Of a stretch of DNA of 64,000 nucleotides, positions 12,740 through 25,140 are shown in pieces. The notes beneath the pieces were generated by a model. The model was not told where the DNA came from. It made no database searches and worked only from the letters and a program-made list of their open reading frames with translations. The stretch spans positions 143,632,855-143,696,854 of the forward strand of contig OY754327.1 in assembly GCA_963573305.1 (NCBI GenBank), written 5' to 3'. Position numbers and translations under genes: made by a program. Source of the DNA: Pyrrhosoma nymphula (Eukaryota > Arthropoda > Insecta > Odonata > Coenagrionidae). Numbering within the stretch: the stretch's first letter is position 1; each line of letters opens with the position of its first letter.

Positions 12740-15700
12740 TCAAATTGTAGGCAATCTTTCCTAATCCAAAACTATTGGAGATAGATAAACGGCTTCATTG
12801 TGGTGAGATTTAGATTAGGTGGTCCCTTTTCCAGCTAATCCGTCGTCAAATATATCCGTGAGAAATAGTTTCATATTTATCTTTAAAACATATGATGAGT
12901 AAAATATGCGTAATGTGTATACATAGATGTGCTACAAGCATTAGCGTTTACAAGATATGTCCACGTGTGGGAAAAATGTAAGCATGTGAGCGGCATCCTT
13001 GTAGAAAAATCCACAGTAGGAAAACCTCTGCACAGGAAGGGTCAGAGAAAAAAATTCTAAATGTCACCTTAAAGAATTCTTTTACACAAAGTATTGTAAA
13101 TTATCTCATTTCTCTTCTTCGGTTAAGAGTGCAATATAAAAAGTATTAGCAAAGTAAGGAGGGATGAAATGACGCTAAAAAGAGTCGACTCCAAACACAA
13201 TTTCCTTGAATTTTTCTTAATGATTACCAAATGAGTTGGTGAATTCAATTATTAATTATGAAATTCTCTAGTATCAATACTTTTCAATAATCCAGTAAGA
13301 CGTAAAATAAATGACGGACTAATTCAGTATTGGCAACATTAAAAAAAACTTTCAGGGAAAGGGTGGTCATAATCGTGAAATAATGAAGGTTTTTTTCGAG
13401 AATAAATATTTTATCTGTGTCGTTTTGTTCGCATCACTGTATGATTTTACGCTTTAATTCACCATCCAGGACACTGTTTGTTTACGGAGGATGAAACGGG
13501 ATTTAGAATGGCCCAAATTTGTGAATGACAGGCGGTCACAATGGAGATTTTGCACACGCTGGTGGATCAAAGAGGCTTTCCGGCTATTCATGAGAAAGAT
13601 CAGGGTATTAATGTGGGCCGTTTAATCTCACTGAAATGACTTTGAGAACATAGTGTAGCTCATAAAGGAGGATACCTAGGCACTCAATATATTCTTAACA
13701 TATTACTCTTTTTCTCGTGGATGCCTGCGGAAAAATTATTTCAGCCAAGAAATAGTGCCATAGTTCCCTTCGTATTATTTGAAAAAATTATGACTTTTAC
13801 TTTCGAAATCATGCGCTTCCTATTCACATTTTTGATCCTGTACACAAAGGAGTTAATATTTCAGGTACGGAAATTTTCCAAACCGAAGGCTTGGTTTCAC
13901 ATAAATAGACATTAAGTAAATTTACTATAACATGAAACTCGATAATTAGTGCATTGTAAATTCAAATCTGAACTTGAAAAGAACAACAGTTGCATGGTTT
14001 AGATTTACACATAATAGCGTACCCATATTTCACGTCGTATCAGAAAGCTATAAAAGCTACATGTATTTTGGTTAGATACGCAAACCAAACATTCTTTTTG
14101 TATTTATAAATTATAATAGCCCAAAACTTACCGAGTCTCAAGATGCATCAATAACCTTTGCTCCATCTTTAAAGTGTAAGGGGGAAGAAAATTTCATGAA
14201 TGGTCCTCAACCTCCCCTCACTCATTTTATATCTTACAGTCATTACATACAATATATATCAGCATAGTATGAAAAATAAAATTCAATTTTAGCTATTTCC
14301 AATTGTCATTACCTGATTTTTACACCCTATGTAGCCAGTTTAAAAAGGCAAATGAATAATTGTAATGCCACACCGTTCTGAGAGGTAATTAAAGAATTAA
14401 TCAATAGTTAAATACACTTGCAGTACAGAGATATAGCTAACTGGAATGCAAGAAGAGAAGGCTTCTTAGAGAGTTGTTCGGAGGAAATATATTCCTATTC
14501 GTGTTGCAATATCTGCACATTTTTAATAACATTTTCGTAGATTTACTAGAGTGTTTAAACGCCCAGAATCCGAAACAGACTAAAACTTGTATCAATCCTC
14601 GAAAAAGTTCACATGTTCTGAATGTATTGAAATTTGACTTGTTCTACTTTTGGAATAAAAGTTTAATATTCTTGCAGTCAAATAGTCATTAATCTAGTTA
14701 TTTTTTTTCTATAATGTGAAGCCCAGTGCCGATTATTCTTTGATCAAAAGTTTGTAATATCAGGTCAAGAAAGTATTTTCTCCAATTAAGTATTGTAAAT
14801 AACTGTATGCCACAATATGCTTGTAAACCTATCAGTTTTTAGGCAAAGGTTTCTAAAACATTTATTTTCAACACTACCTTCCACTACAGCCATCAAATTA
14901 TACATATACTCCTCAATATTTCATGAGTGACAAGGAATGAACGACAACAATACAATTCTATATTAAACATTGATCCCTAACTTCCAACCGGACAGGAAAA
15001 AAGGTTTTATTTAACCATTTTCCCCAAAAACCCAAGCTGTATAATTAACAAATTCCATTCATCCGAAAATTAGCTTGCCTTAAAGCCAACTTCAGAACAA
15101 AATTCATTGAATAAGGGATGCACGTTGAGCTTATAAATTAGCAACGTGTCAGCCTGTTTATCTTGACTTTTTTCTTGATACTTAACCGACAATAATGATT
15201 CTCATTTGGAGTGAGTAAAATATTTAGATTTTCATACCATAAGAGACTATTGAAAGGAAGGATAAGACTAATCGAGTAATTACCTTGGCTAATATAATGT
15301 TGTTGTGTTTCAATATTATATTTTAAATAATTGAAACTACGACTTTCATTCTTAAAAGAATATAATACCAACGCAATCTTTACGCATATGTGTTATTCAG
15401 TAACTATTACAGTTGCCTAAATTAAAATTTGATTCCTCTATGGCAAGTTTTGTAGTTACGTTTTAATACAATCCACACGTATATGATAGCCATTCAGCAT
15501 CTTAATTTCACAGATATCCAGTTTTGTATTTCATGCTTCACACCTGGATGGGTTTCTATGAAAATGCAAATATTTATAATTTATTATCATCTGCAAAGAA
15601 TGTCGTTTCATGATTCTAATCCATCAGCATTAACCCATTTACTCTAGAACTAACATACCATGGTGAATAGTCTTAATTTTTAAATCGTTCATTTGGAGTA

Positions 15701-18700
15701 AAAACATATCATGATTGACACGATCCTAATATCTATAATACCTAAACGTAATTCTAATATCTAATCCTCAAGTCTTTTCATTTTCATTACTGTTACAACT
15801 ACATGATGACGATGATGAACTATCAGTTTATAAGATTGACTTAAAAAGGATCAAACACTATTATTGAAACTTTTCCCGAAATTAACAAAGTGCCAAAGAA
15901 TATGCACGAAATATTTTTTCTACCTCTCTTGAACATAATATTGATTTTGGCCATTCAATACATTTGCTTATCGCTTTGGTTACAGCGTGATGAATCAGAA
16001 ACTTTCCAAATAATAGCCACATTTCAAACGCATCTAAATTCTTTTGCTACCTCACTCTAGTAACAATTGATGTTACTGAATGCTATTGAATTGTCATTCA
16101 TTAACATCAATACGCATAGATCAGTACTTTACTTATTTTTAAATGTAAGAATTGTTTCCAGTATCTATTAAATATGAGCGTAGAAGGTAATTGAACACAC
16201 ATTCTAACGAGCAAAGAATTCATTCAAGAATACATTTCCCGAGTAACAGTCTCTCTCATTAGCTCCATTCCTTATCATTTCAAGGTATGCTAAGATTACT
16301 AGTATGATATCGTCTCCGCGACATTCTACATTGTATTAGTGCTGTGCCACTTCCAAGATTGGGGTATAATGCTCAGTTTTATCAAAGACAAGTATCACGA
16401 GCTTTTGGCTCAGTAAAGGTTTATACAATGCAAAAATCAATAAAATACTTTCCAAATTCTCAGCAGTGTATGGTTGTGTCCCTTTCATTTATTCCCCGTT
16501 TACTTCACAAGGCACTCAACGATACCGACAAAATTGATTATACAGTTAACAAAGTAAAGTGAACGTACCGAATAAGTGGCCTTTTTGATAATACTCTGTC
16601 TCATGTTCTGACCAACGTTTCCATTGTCATGAAGTAATGCTAGTCAATTCCACAAACTAAAGATACCGTGCAACCTAGCATTAATATTCCAAATATCACC
16701 ATCAAAACGAGGGTCTAAAACTAAAAAATATTTTACCGCTTTGATATTATCCGCCAAATGGTAGATTACATCGCGGCAATAACTATTCGACTGATTAATG
16801 TCTATTTTTATCCTAATTAGCACTATCGCCTATCCTTTGATCTGGTTTAATTACTAATAATCAAAGGCGGTGGCTGGTTTCAAACTCAAATATTATCAGA
16901 GATTAGAGTGAAGCGTTAAACATGGACTTTCATGTGATTAATGCCAAAAATTAGATGCGCATGACATCCATTGAAAAAATAGCATTTTGAAAACAATGGA
17001 ACAATTGGAATACCCTCCAGTGGAAGTCAATATATACCTAATAATTCCAATTCTTTGACGTCCGACTTCTCAAAAAAGAATACACCTTACTGCTGAGAGG
17101 AGAACGACTCAAAGAGCCGTCTCTTATGCTGTGACATCATTAAGATTGGAAATTTCATCCTTGAGATGATTAGTAGGCTTCCGGATCGAAAGGAATCCTC
17201 TCCTTTCTTCATAACGCAAATAGTTACGAACAAGAGAGGAAAACGACGTTCTTTTCCTTCGGCAATGGAGATAATAAAGAGAAAATTAATTTGAAGACGG
17301 AAAACGGCCAGGGAAAATAACGGTGGGAAGAGGTCAACGCTCAATTACTTACGATATAGAACAGCTTCCAAAGCAATGATGTAGGACACTGATGAGTCGA
17401 GAATGCCAGTTTCGTGTGGAGTAGGAAAATACTTCAAAGTGTGTCAATGGGAGCTGTGAGGCCGTCATAATATGACATTTCCCTACTTGGCCGAATAAGG
17501 AAGCGTCACACGAAATTATGGAAGCGTAACTAATACGAGTAAAATTCTCACTCTCATTGTTTCATCACAAGCTAACGATAATTGTCACTAAAATTGTTGA
17601 TAAGTTTCTTGCAATTATACGCTTACATGCAACATGACTTGATATCCCTGAGAGGAAGGATTCGATGTTTTTGGACCGTATATTTTGGGTTCCTCTGAGA
17701 TATCATCAATGATCGACGGTTCGATAACTCCATACTTCGATACTAAAGGTGAGAAGTTTTGGAGGAAGTTAAAGAAGAAAAATCATCAAAAACAGACTAC
17801 CTCAAAGTCCATCAGTTTATCTAACGAACTCGCGAGAGCATTTACCATTAATCAGTTCTGTATTAGAGCATCAAGTAAGTTCTGTCCTTAACTCCACACG
17901 ATACTAGAATCGGAATGCTTGGAAAAAATTCATCAACGAGTGAAGTCTAGACCAGTGTACTCTAAAGTCAACATTATTTTAACCAGTGCAGACGAACCAG
18001 TCTTCTTTAATGACAATCAGAGAGCGTTCAATTTCTCGAAGAGAATTTTTATTATTAAATGAGCACCAAAAAAAGGACGAAAATGGTGTTATTTCATTCC
18101 TTGAGATAACACGCGATCACGAGAACGAACAGAGCTATGATATCTTGGAAAATACTACGGAGTCCATTCATTTAATCCAACTTTATCGTAATGAAACTGC
18201 GTAATCTTAAAACAAAAATATACGAAGGAACTCCATTATTCTGAACTGACATGCGGCCAAGGTTGTCAGAAGTAATATTTGATTGTTTTTGAGTTAACTT
18301 CATTCATTGGTGGATTAAATGCAGAAAGTAACTCGGTTTTAAATATTCAGTATGGTGCAAAATTAGGCTCAGTTTCACCAATTTAACCCGGAACCCAACC
18401 ACATGACCAGCGATCATCTCATATCATCAATTAATATTTATCGGAAATCCACCATTATGGTGAGCCTCTTACGTATTCTTGAATTGATGGGTGTTTTCAA
18501 TTTTCGATTTGACAACATATTTCAACCAGCGGGTTGTAAACTGAATGCGTGACACAGAATGTGAAATCAGATAGAGGAATTATCATTCATAGTCGGTTAT
18601 GGTATTAAGAGGGCCAACACGTATCAAGGTTTGGAAAAAAATATGGTAATGCGCTACGAACAGTAAAAATACATTTATGCTTATATAATACTAAGCAATT

Positions 18701-19960
18701 AACTAATGGTAATTGAAATTACACAAAATATAACCTTGAACTTTCCTCTACGCAAAACCATACGCATAATTCAAGAGTTGGGGATTTTTTATACTGAAGT
18801 GTATTGCAATGAAGCATATACGTTTGAACCGAAAATTGGGGTTCGTCCGGCTACAACCAATGGTATTACCCACTTCCTATGATACCTAATAAATCTCTGA
18901 GAGCACCCGCTGTCACATAAAATCCTTCACATGACACAATCTAGTTTTTTCTTCTCAATCCTCTTACATTGTTCAAAGTTTACTAAATATTTCCTCAATA
19001 TTTGCATTTCCCTCCAAATAATTATGCAATAAATGTTGAAAGACTGTGATGCCTAATCTCGAATGATAGGTAGGCCAATTGGACCTTAGGGGTCAAGAAA
19101 TCCTCGTATGCCGCGATTGGTCGCTCCTTAGCAATAGGTGCATGGAGTTACGGCATTTACATATGGCCCTAGCATATGTATGTAAATGCCGTATGATGAG
19201 GCATGACCTCGCGCACGCATTTTGCTCTCTTGAAAGAAAATTTTAGAATGTAAATGTTGGTCCACAGAAATACCTTTAGTCGAAACATATTTTAGTTGAG
19301 CCTTACTTAACAATTGCGCAAATGAAAAATATCTGAACTGCACACATCGATTCTCACTGAATATCCAAAAAATGGGTAGAGAAAATAAGTTGTAATTTTA
19401 TTCATTTCTGCTAAAGAAAATCCTATCAATAAATTAATTTAAAATGTTCAATTAGTGCAAAATAAAAAGGGTCTACAAACTTATGCATACGAAGTAATTG
19501 GATATTGTGTAAAATTCCTGGAAACGTGAAAGATATCTCAACATTGAAGCTCGAACAAATTTGAAAGCGAAAAACGCGAAAAATATTTTAGTGTTACAAG
19601 ATAATTTATATTGTAAAGACTCGTATATTGTATATATTATAAAGCGTTGAAGAGATAAAATGTTACAGATTTACAGACTTAAACAAAGGACGCCAGTTAG
19701 TGAAATTTCTTCTTTTGGCCAATGCAGCAAAGCTGTTGTACTTGGCATTTAACACACCGTGCAATATTGAAGGTCGTAACGATAGGATAACAACGTCACG
19801 ACATTGAATGCTTAGACTCTGGGACTTGTGACATGAGAACTTTTGATTAAATATGAAATAAAAGAATGCCGCCGAAACGATGCCTTTCAAAAAATCCTTG
19901 GAATTTTTCCCTCTATGGTAGAGGTAAAAATAAACAAACTCATCATTATCGACTCGTTTT
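12740..19960. other. AT-rich non-coding DNA
   Basis: Seven kilobases without recognisable coding similarity, tRNA or transposon. Open frames such as 13721-13915, 17685-17891 and 17986-18204 are short and unrecognised. A small hairpin at 19150-19192 is listed separately. Confidence 0.5.
19150..19192. repeat. Short inverted repeat (13 bp arms)
   Basis: Perfect arms ACGGCATTTACAT (19150-19162) and ATGTAAATGCCGT (19180-19192) flank a 17 bp loop that itself contains offset ATATG/CATAT. It could form a hairpin. Function is unknown. Confidence 0.7.
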
Positions 19961-19969
19961 GCATCTCTT

Positions 19970-20500
19970 AGTGTCCCGGAGGGCGAGCGGAGAGGTGGGG
20001 AGTGGGAGAAAAGGAGGCGGTGGCGTTTGACAAATGGAGACGTGAATCCGGGATTGCCATTCCTTATATACTCTCCCTCATTCCTCGTCATCCTCGTTAT
20101 ATGCCACCCGACCGAAGCCGCTGGCTCGCCGTCTCCGCCTTGAGAGTACGCGGCGGGGAAGCAGAGTCAGGGCAGCCTCGGAAAGGAAGGAGACGAGAGG
20201 TTAACGGGAAGGAAGTCAGAGGTGTGAGATGGGGTTTCGTGGGAGGGAATATGCGAGAGTTGGGGATGAGATGGAGCGTTCGGAAGAGAACGGGGAGGCA
20301 GACAAGAAGAAATCAAACAAACGGGTCGACAATGACACGCGTCACCCTGGAAATAATAATGGGAGGGGCGTACCCCTTTATTCACGCATGCGAGATGTGA
20401 AGAAAGGAGATTGGGGGGGGGGATCGGCGATTTGAAAAGATGACGGAGGACAGATGACGAAGGAGAGGTAGCGGAGTCTGGAATGAAAGGATGCCTGAAA
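19970..20500. other. GC-rich, purine-biased island
   Basis: The plus strand is purine-rich with runs such as a G run near 20413-20422. Overlapping frames on both strands (20002-20400 plus, 20167-20562 minus) have compositional bias and no domain similarity. Confidence 0.4.
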
Positions 20501-21200
20501 TGTGAGGACGCTGATGTTTTGCGTTTGAATTTGCTACGTATTGTCTCAAATTCTCTTTTCAAAGACAGATTTCAGTGTGTGGAGTGCAAGTAGCATAAAT
20601 ACATCTCTTTTAAAAAATATTTGGTCCAGTTTTTATAAATTTACCTTTCTACCTACATTCATTCGATCAATCAGCGATCATTCGAAATATTTATGTAATT
20701 ATTTTATCAGTAATGTAACATTACGATCAGATTCATCCTCATATTGTTTTTAATTGACGAGTGCGTAAGATTATCGTTTTGAAGATATTTTTTACTCTGA
20801 GAGTATATAAATTCAAGGAATAAAACATTAAGGATCGGTTTTATGATCTCTGGGTAAATAATTTCTCGGTATGAAAACATATATGAATACATTCTACCAC
20901 CGAAAATGCTCACGTCAGCTAACCGACAGTCTGATGTAATGAACTAAATCCGTACCCTCAGACTCTCTGTAAACGTAAAGTAAACGCAACAGTTACGTCA
21001 CCTTTCTGTTAACGTTAACCAGAATTTATAAAACCGGGCTTTATTGTCATATTAGATAAATGCCATGAAATATTAAATTGCAGTTATGGTAAGAATCACA
21101 CTTTGTCGTGTAAATGTCTTGAAAACACTTGTAATAATGCAGGAAAATAAATGTGCAGTTTTATAGATTAAAATATTTACTAATAACGGAAACAATTTCA
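20500..21200. other. AT-rich non-coding DNA between islands
   Basis: No coding similarity, RNA gene or repeat recognised. Confidence 0.4.
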
Positions 21201-21660
21201 TGATTGGGACAGGGCACCAAATGAACATAAGCGACGTGTGAAAAGCGATTTGACAGGCGATGGATAGAGGGCGAAGTGAGTAGGAGAGGAGCCGGGGGCG
21301 TCCTTCGCGACGAAAGTCGAAGGACGTGAAAAGAATATTCGACATATCCATTGTTTCGGGCTTCGTGACCCTTTAGGGAAATCAGTCGGGTCAGAGGACG
21401 AGGGAAAAGTGACAGCGGATACCTTCCGAAGGGAAAGAGCGGGAGGCGAAGCGTGAGTCCTTCCGAGTGGCTCGCTTTGTTAACGTCGAAATGATTCGAG
21501 TCCAAGAGCGAGAGACATTTCCTTCGTCCGATCGGCGCTTCCAAGTCAGGGAGGTGGACGATCGACGTGATCGGGAAAAATCAGTCCGTATTAGGAGCCG
21601 GAAAATTATTCGCCCTCCAGCCAGAAGAGGCTCCTTCCTCTCTCTCTCTCTCTTTCATCT
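21200..21660. other. GC-rich island with a short (TC)n run
   Basis: A GC-rich stretch ending in a CT microsatellite at about 21636-21653. Frames on both strands are charged and low-complexity, without recognised domains. Confidence 0.4.
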
Positions 21661-22579
21661 CCAAAATGACTTTTGGTCCCTGGAAATTTCAACTTGCCCA
21701 ATTAGTAAAAGAGAAATTAGTACCCTGAATTTGCATAACTGTTTTATTTATAAAAAAAGACTTGGGTCCAACGCCTCATTAATATTTATAGCCATGGAGG
21801 AATCGATCAGTCGATGCCCACTCATCGGAGCGGATTCGTTCGATGCGATCATATATTTTTTTGTTCGGAGCAATGAGTTCAAAAAAAATGAAACGGAATA
21901 AAATGCAAATCAAAAATAATATTCAAAGTCCCTTGTGAAACAAAAAGTGAAACTAGTAAGTTACGCTCAATGATCATCTAAGAAATGGTGAAAGAGTTCC
22001 TCCACCTTGAATTGACGCATGAATCTGAAAACTTGAAAACTTTTCTAGAGAATTGATTCAATGAGGGAGGCATTTAAAATATAAGGTGGCCGAGAACATG
22101 CAAGGAAAATCAGAAGCAAAGTTTCATGAAAAAATATTCCATAGCACTTAGAACTTCCGCTACCTCATACGATACTACTAATAAAATAGACGCTGTAACT
22201 AAAATAATTTTACTACGCTAATAAGTGTCATTTCATTGTACTTTCCTTCTTCATAATCGAGTTTACCCATCAAATTATGAAACAAATTTCAGCCAACAAT
22301 TTCATTTTATTCCTCAAAAAGCCTATTCAAAACCATTTTAAAATTTTATTCGCAATCAACAGGTGACCCACCTGTTTAGCAATGCTCCCTCTTACTTACC
22401 TACCTAAGAAGTATCACTTTTAATGGAGATATAAGCACTGAAAATTAGTTTATGGTTGCGTTATCCCACATTTGTAAATATAAATTTGATGAGATTGGCG
22501 ATCGATAGATTCATCACCAAATTCACTGATTTGTTAATTTGCGTGAAATTACTTTACATACACATCTAACAAAAACTTT
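21661..22579. other. AT-rich non-coding DNA
   Basis: No recognisable genes, RNA genes or clear repeats. Part of the presumed NPF intron on the minus strand. Confidence 0.45.
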
Positions 22580-22667
22580 TACTGGGTACTTGATGATACT
22601 GGGTACTGGTACTGGGTACTGGGTAATTGGATGAGTTGTACTGGGTACTGGGTAATTGGATGAGTTG
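22580..22667 (+). repeat. Tandem repeat built on ACTGGGT, with a perfect 29 bp unit x2
   Basis: Two identical 29 bp units (22610-22638 and 22639-22667) each consist of TACTGGGTACTGGG followed by TAATTGGATGAGTTG. They are preceded by a degenerate ACTGGGTACT-rich stretch from 22580. The nested 8-10 bp sub-repeat suggests slippage followed by unit duplication. Confidence 0.85.
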
Positions 22668-23988
22668 TGTCTCATGTGCTTTGCTTCACATTTCATGAGT
22701 AGTATAATCAAGAACAACCTAATCAAAACCATCTGCGCGTTTAGAAAAAATAATATGATTTCTCAAAATGAATTTTGATGAGGCGATGGGTGATTTTTTA
22801 GCATTTCCTCTTACTTTCAATTAGCGTTCTCCGGACGCGGACGAATGCAATATCATATATATGTTGAGATATTTTTATAATAAGGTGTATATTATCTCTT
22901 TACCTTTCATTTAATGAAAAATATATGACCAAGATCAAATCAATATAAAATATTCATCAAACTAACTCTGAGAAAACATTTTTATTTGGATTCAAATGGC
23001 AAGAATGGACTAAGGATCGAATTGGTAGACTAATCCCTAATGACATTTTCGAGCAACGTTCAACGTGTCTTATATCTACAAGGCTTGAGTAGCGTTTACT
23101 TTGGCTTATTGATGTCGATGTGCAATTTTGGGCTAATTTCATCAAAATTTAGCACCAAAATCCCTCTAAACGTAAATATAACCATAATATTTCAAATAAT
23201 AGCAACATTAAAAAACAGCGAAGTTCATGAATAGAGTTTGGAATGACATCGTGCGTTACGGAGGGAAAAAAAATAACATTCTGAACTCCACTAATGATTT
23301 TTATTTAAATGAACCAAGTTTTGATAATGTATTGCATCTTCAGATCCTTTAGGCACCTACCTGAAAATGTCATAAAGTATCGAAACTCCGGTCGCTTTAA
23401 TAAAAAAAATTTAGCGGTGCTCAGAAAGTTATTTTAAGTTCCTTCGTGATGGACAACTTCCACAAAATAAAGCCTGAAACCATTTCTTCCGTTACATTGT
23501 TTTAATTTAGCCTATGATAAAATGAAAGTTTATATTAATTTCCTTCTGTTAAAAATTATTGGAAAAAATTGCACAAGGATTGAGCCGCGTTGTCAATCAG
23601 TTGAGAGAAGAAATATTCATCACAAAATGAGATAACCTTGAAAACTTGAAATATGTTTCCTTCGTTAACATCCCCGTAAACGCAAATTACTACAAATTAT
23701 AGTTCGTTACCTCATGAGACTGCTCGTATAAGCCATATTTTTCCAGCCCGTTCTAAATCAAGCGAAACCAGAAGTTTTGTTTTTTATTTATGGCCATTTT
23801 GAGTTATTTTTAGAAAATTCTGAAATGAAAGAATCTAATTCACTTCCTATTCATTAATAAATTTTCTGGTCAACCTTATACAATATCCAGCTCGGTCAAT
23901 TCATGCATAAGTAATTACAAAGCGGGAGTTACGCGAATATCTTTCTTCACAAAGCGTGCAAGGGAGACAATGCTTGAAAACCCTTCCC
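22668..23988. other. AT-rich non-coding DNA (NPF intron, donor-proximal part)
   Basis: No recognisable coding sequence, tRNA or repeat. It directly follows the NPF donor on the minus strand and is therefore intronic if that donor is used. Confidence 0.5.
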
Positions 23989-24000
23989 CGTCACTCACCT
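23989..24000 (-). promoter_or_regulatory. Splice donor of NPF exon 1
   Basis: Read on the minus strand, the junction is CCT AG|GTGAGTGA, a near-perfect match to the metazoan 5' splice consensus MAG|GTRAGT. Without splicing, the frame would read AGG TGA and stop one codon after Arg, before the obligatory Phe-Gly amidation signal. That argues strongly that this donor is used. The intron runs toward lower coordinates. Confidence 0.9.
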
Positions 24001-24234
24001 AGGGCGGGCCACTTGCGAGTAGTACTTGTCGAGCTCCTGCAGATACTTGAGGGCGTCGGCCATGGCCGCCAGTTGGCTCGGGTCCGGCTTGCCCTCGGCG
24101 GGGCTCCACAGCTCGGTTGCGATGCCCAAGAGGATGAGCGCTGCGGCCGCCAGCCACGGGATGCGCCGCGAGCTCTTGGCGCGGACGCCCGCCGACCTCG
24201 CCGGCGAAGACGCGCTGCTCATCATCGGCTGCAT
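23999..24234 (-). CDS. NPF: Neuropeptide F (NPF) precursor, first coding exon
   Basis: NPF is the invertebrate homologue of vertebrate NPY. It is a secreted amidated peptide that acts through a G-protein-coupled receptor in feeding, stress and reproductive control. The exon encodes 78 complete codons plus two bases. Residues 1-26 are a basic N-region, residues 27-42 a hydrophobic signal core (WLAAAALILLGIATEL), with likely cleavage near AEG at 46-48. The mature peptide then starts near KPDPSQ. Residues 55-79 give the amphipathic NPY-fold helix (MADALKYLQELDKYY) and the end YSQVARPR, matching the known locust NPF C-terminus YSQVARPRF-amide. After codon CCT the exon ends AG, followed by donor GTGAGTG (phase 2), so the final Arg is split and Phe-Gly plus the cleavage site must lie on the next exon. 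The ATG at 24234 is the first after the predicted start site; Met4 and Met5 are alternatives. Family identity is very secure. Completeness is not: exon 2 is not seen. Confidence 0.93.
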
Positions 24235-24548
24235 TTCTCTTCGAGCGGAGCTGGAAAAATCTGCCGCCTAAACTGACTCGGAGACGACTGATTGCTGATT
24301 CCCTCTTCCTGCGTCGAGCTACTCAAAAAATCTCTTGAGCGACCCTCGAACCTTTTTTTCTCTATACTTTTCCCTCGAAAACGACTGGACTGGCCTGGCG
24401 TCCCGCAGTAAACTGCTCGTGTCCCACGGAAGTCTGTGGAGGTTGTCTGCGGTTGCTTCTCTTTCTTCCAGTAAGGGGTCGTTTTTATTCTAAGGACCTC
24501 TCTTCGCCGTTAGGGTGCTGCAACGAGAGTGAGTGCCGTTTGCCAAGT
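24235..24548 (-). other. Putative NPF 5' untranslated leader
   Basis: This stretch lies between the predicted TATA-directed start site and the NPF ATG. It contains no ATG on the minus strand, which supports the ATG at 24234 as the initiator. The base at -3 is a purine. I see no convincing donor/acceptor pair inside it, so the leader may be unspliced. The exact 5' end is inferred from TATA spacing only. Confidence 0.6.
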
Positions 24549-24580
24549 AACGCGTCGAATTTCGGCCGCCCCCTTTTATA
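24548..24580 (-). promoter_or_regulatory. NPF core promoter: TATA box and initiator-like site
   Basis: The minus strand reads TATAAAAGG at 24580-24572, preceded by GGTCT and followed by a GC-rich stretch. This is a canonical metazoan TATA box. An initiator-like TTACTT with its A at 24548 sits 32 bp downstream of the first T, the usual spacing. A TCACTC near 24530 is a second, more distant initiator candidate. The orientation and about 315 bp distance to the NPF ATG fit a TATA-type tissue-restricted promoter. Start-site mapping was not possible here. Confidence 0.7.
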
Positions 24581-24599
24581 AGACCACGGTATTCCGCGC

Positions 24600-25140
24600 G
24601 CGCTACGGGAGGGCGTGTTGGGTGTGGGGGGTGGCGGGGAGGTGTGCCGGGGTAGGGGAGGAAGAGGAGGCGGAGGGTAGGGTGGGGTGAATGAGTTGGT
24701 GGTCATGGGATGGGGAGTGAGAGGGAGGGGCTCGGAGGATGAGGGGAGAAGACGATGGAGGAGGGGGTGGGTTGCGTGGGCACGGATTATGGGAGTCGGG
24801 GTGCGACAGGGGGAGGGAGTGCTGGAGACCGCGTGAGTGGGGGTGGATGCTACTTATGAGTGGGAGAAGGGCTGGTGGGAAGGTAGACCTAGAGATTTTG
24901 GAGGGGCAACGTTGGGGGTGACAGAAGGCATGTGGTCCGAACGGTGGTTGCGGTGGGTGAGGAGAAGGAGATTGGAGGGGATTGGCGCGGGTGGGTGTTG
25001 AGGGGTGCCCACGCGTCGAAATGGAAACGTAAAAAGGTGAAGGAAGGTGAGTGAGTACAAAGAACGTCTCCGGGGAAACATACGGGGTGAGGGAGCGTGG
25101 ATGGTAAATAAACATAATATTGAGGGGGGACGAGTATGAC
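24600..25140. other. G-rich strand-asymmetric island upstream of the NPF promoter
   Basis: The plus strand here is dominated by G with long purine runs and very few C runs, directly behind the NPF TATA box. It generates a long minus-strand reading frame (24603-25337) rich in Pro, Ser and His. That frame is a composition artefact: no recognisable domain, and it overlaps the promoter. The region may be proximal regulatory DNA with G-quadruplex or R-loop potential; this is inference from composition. Confidence 0.5.
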
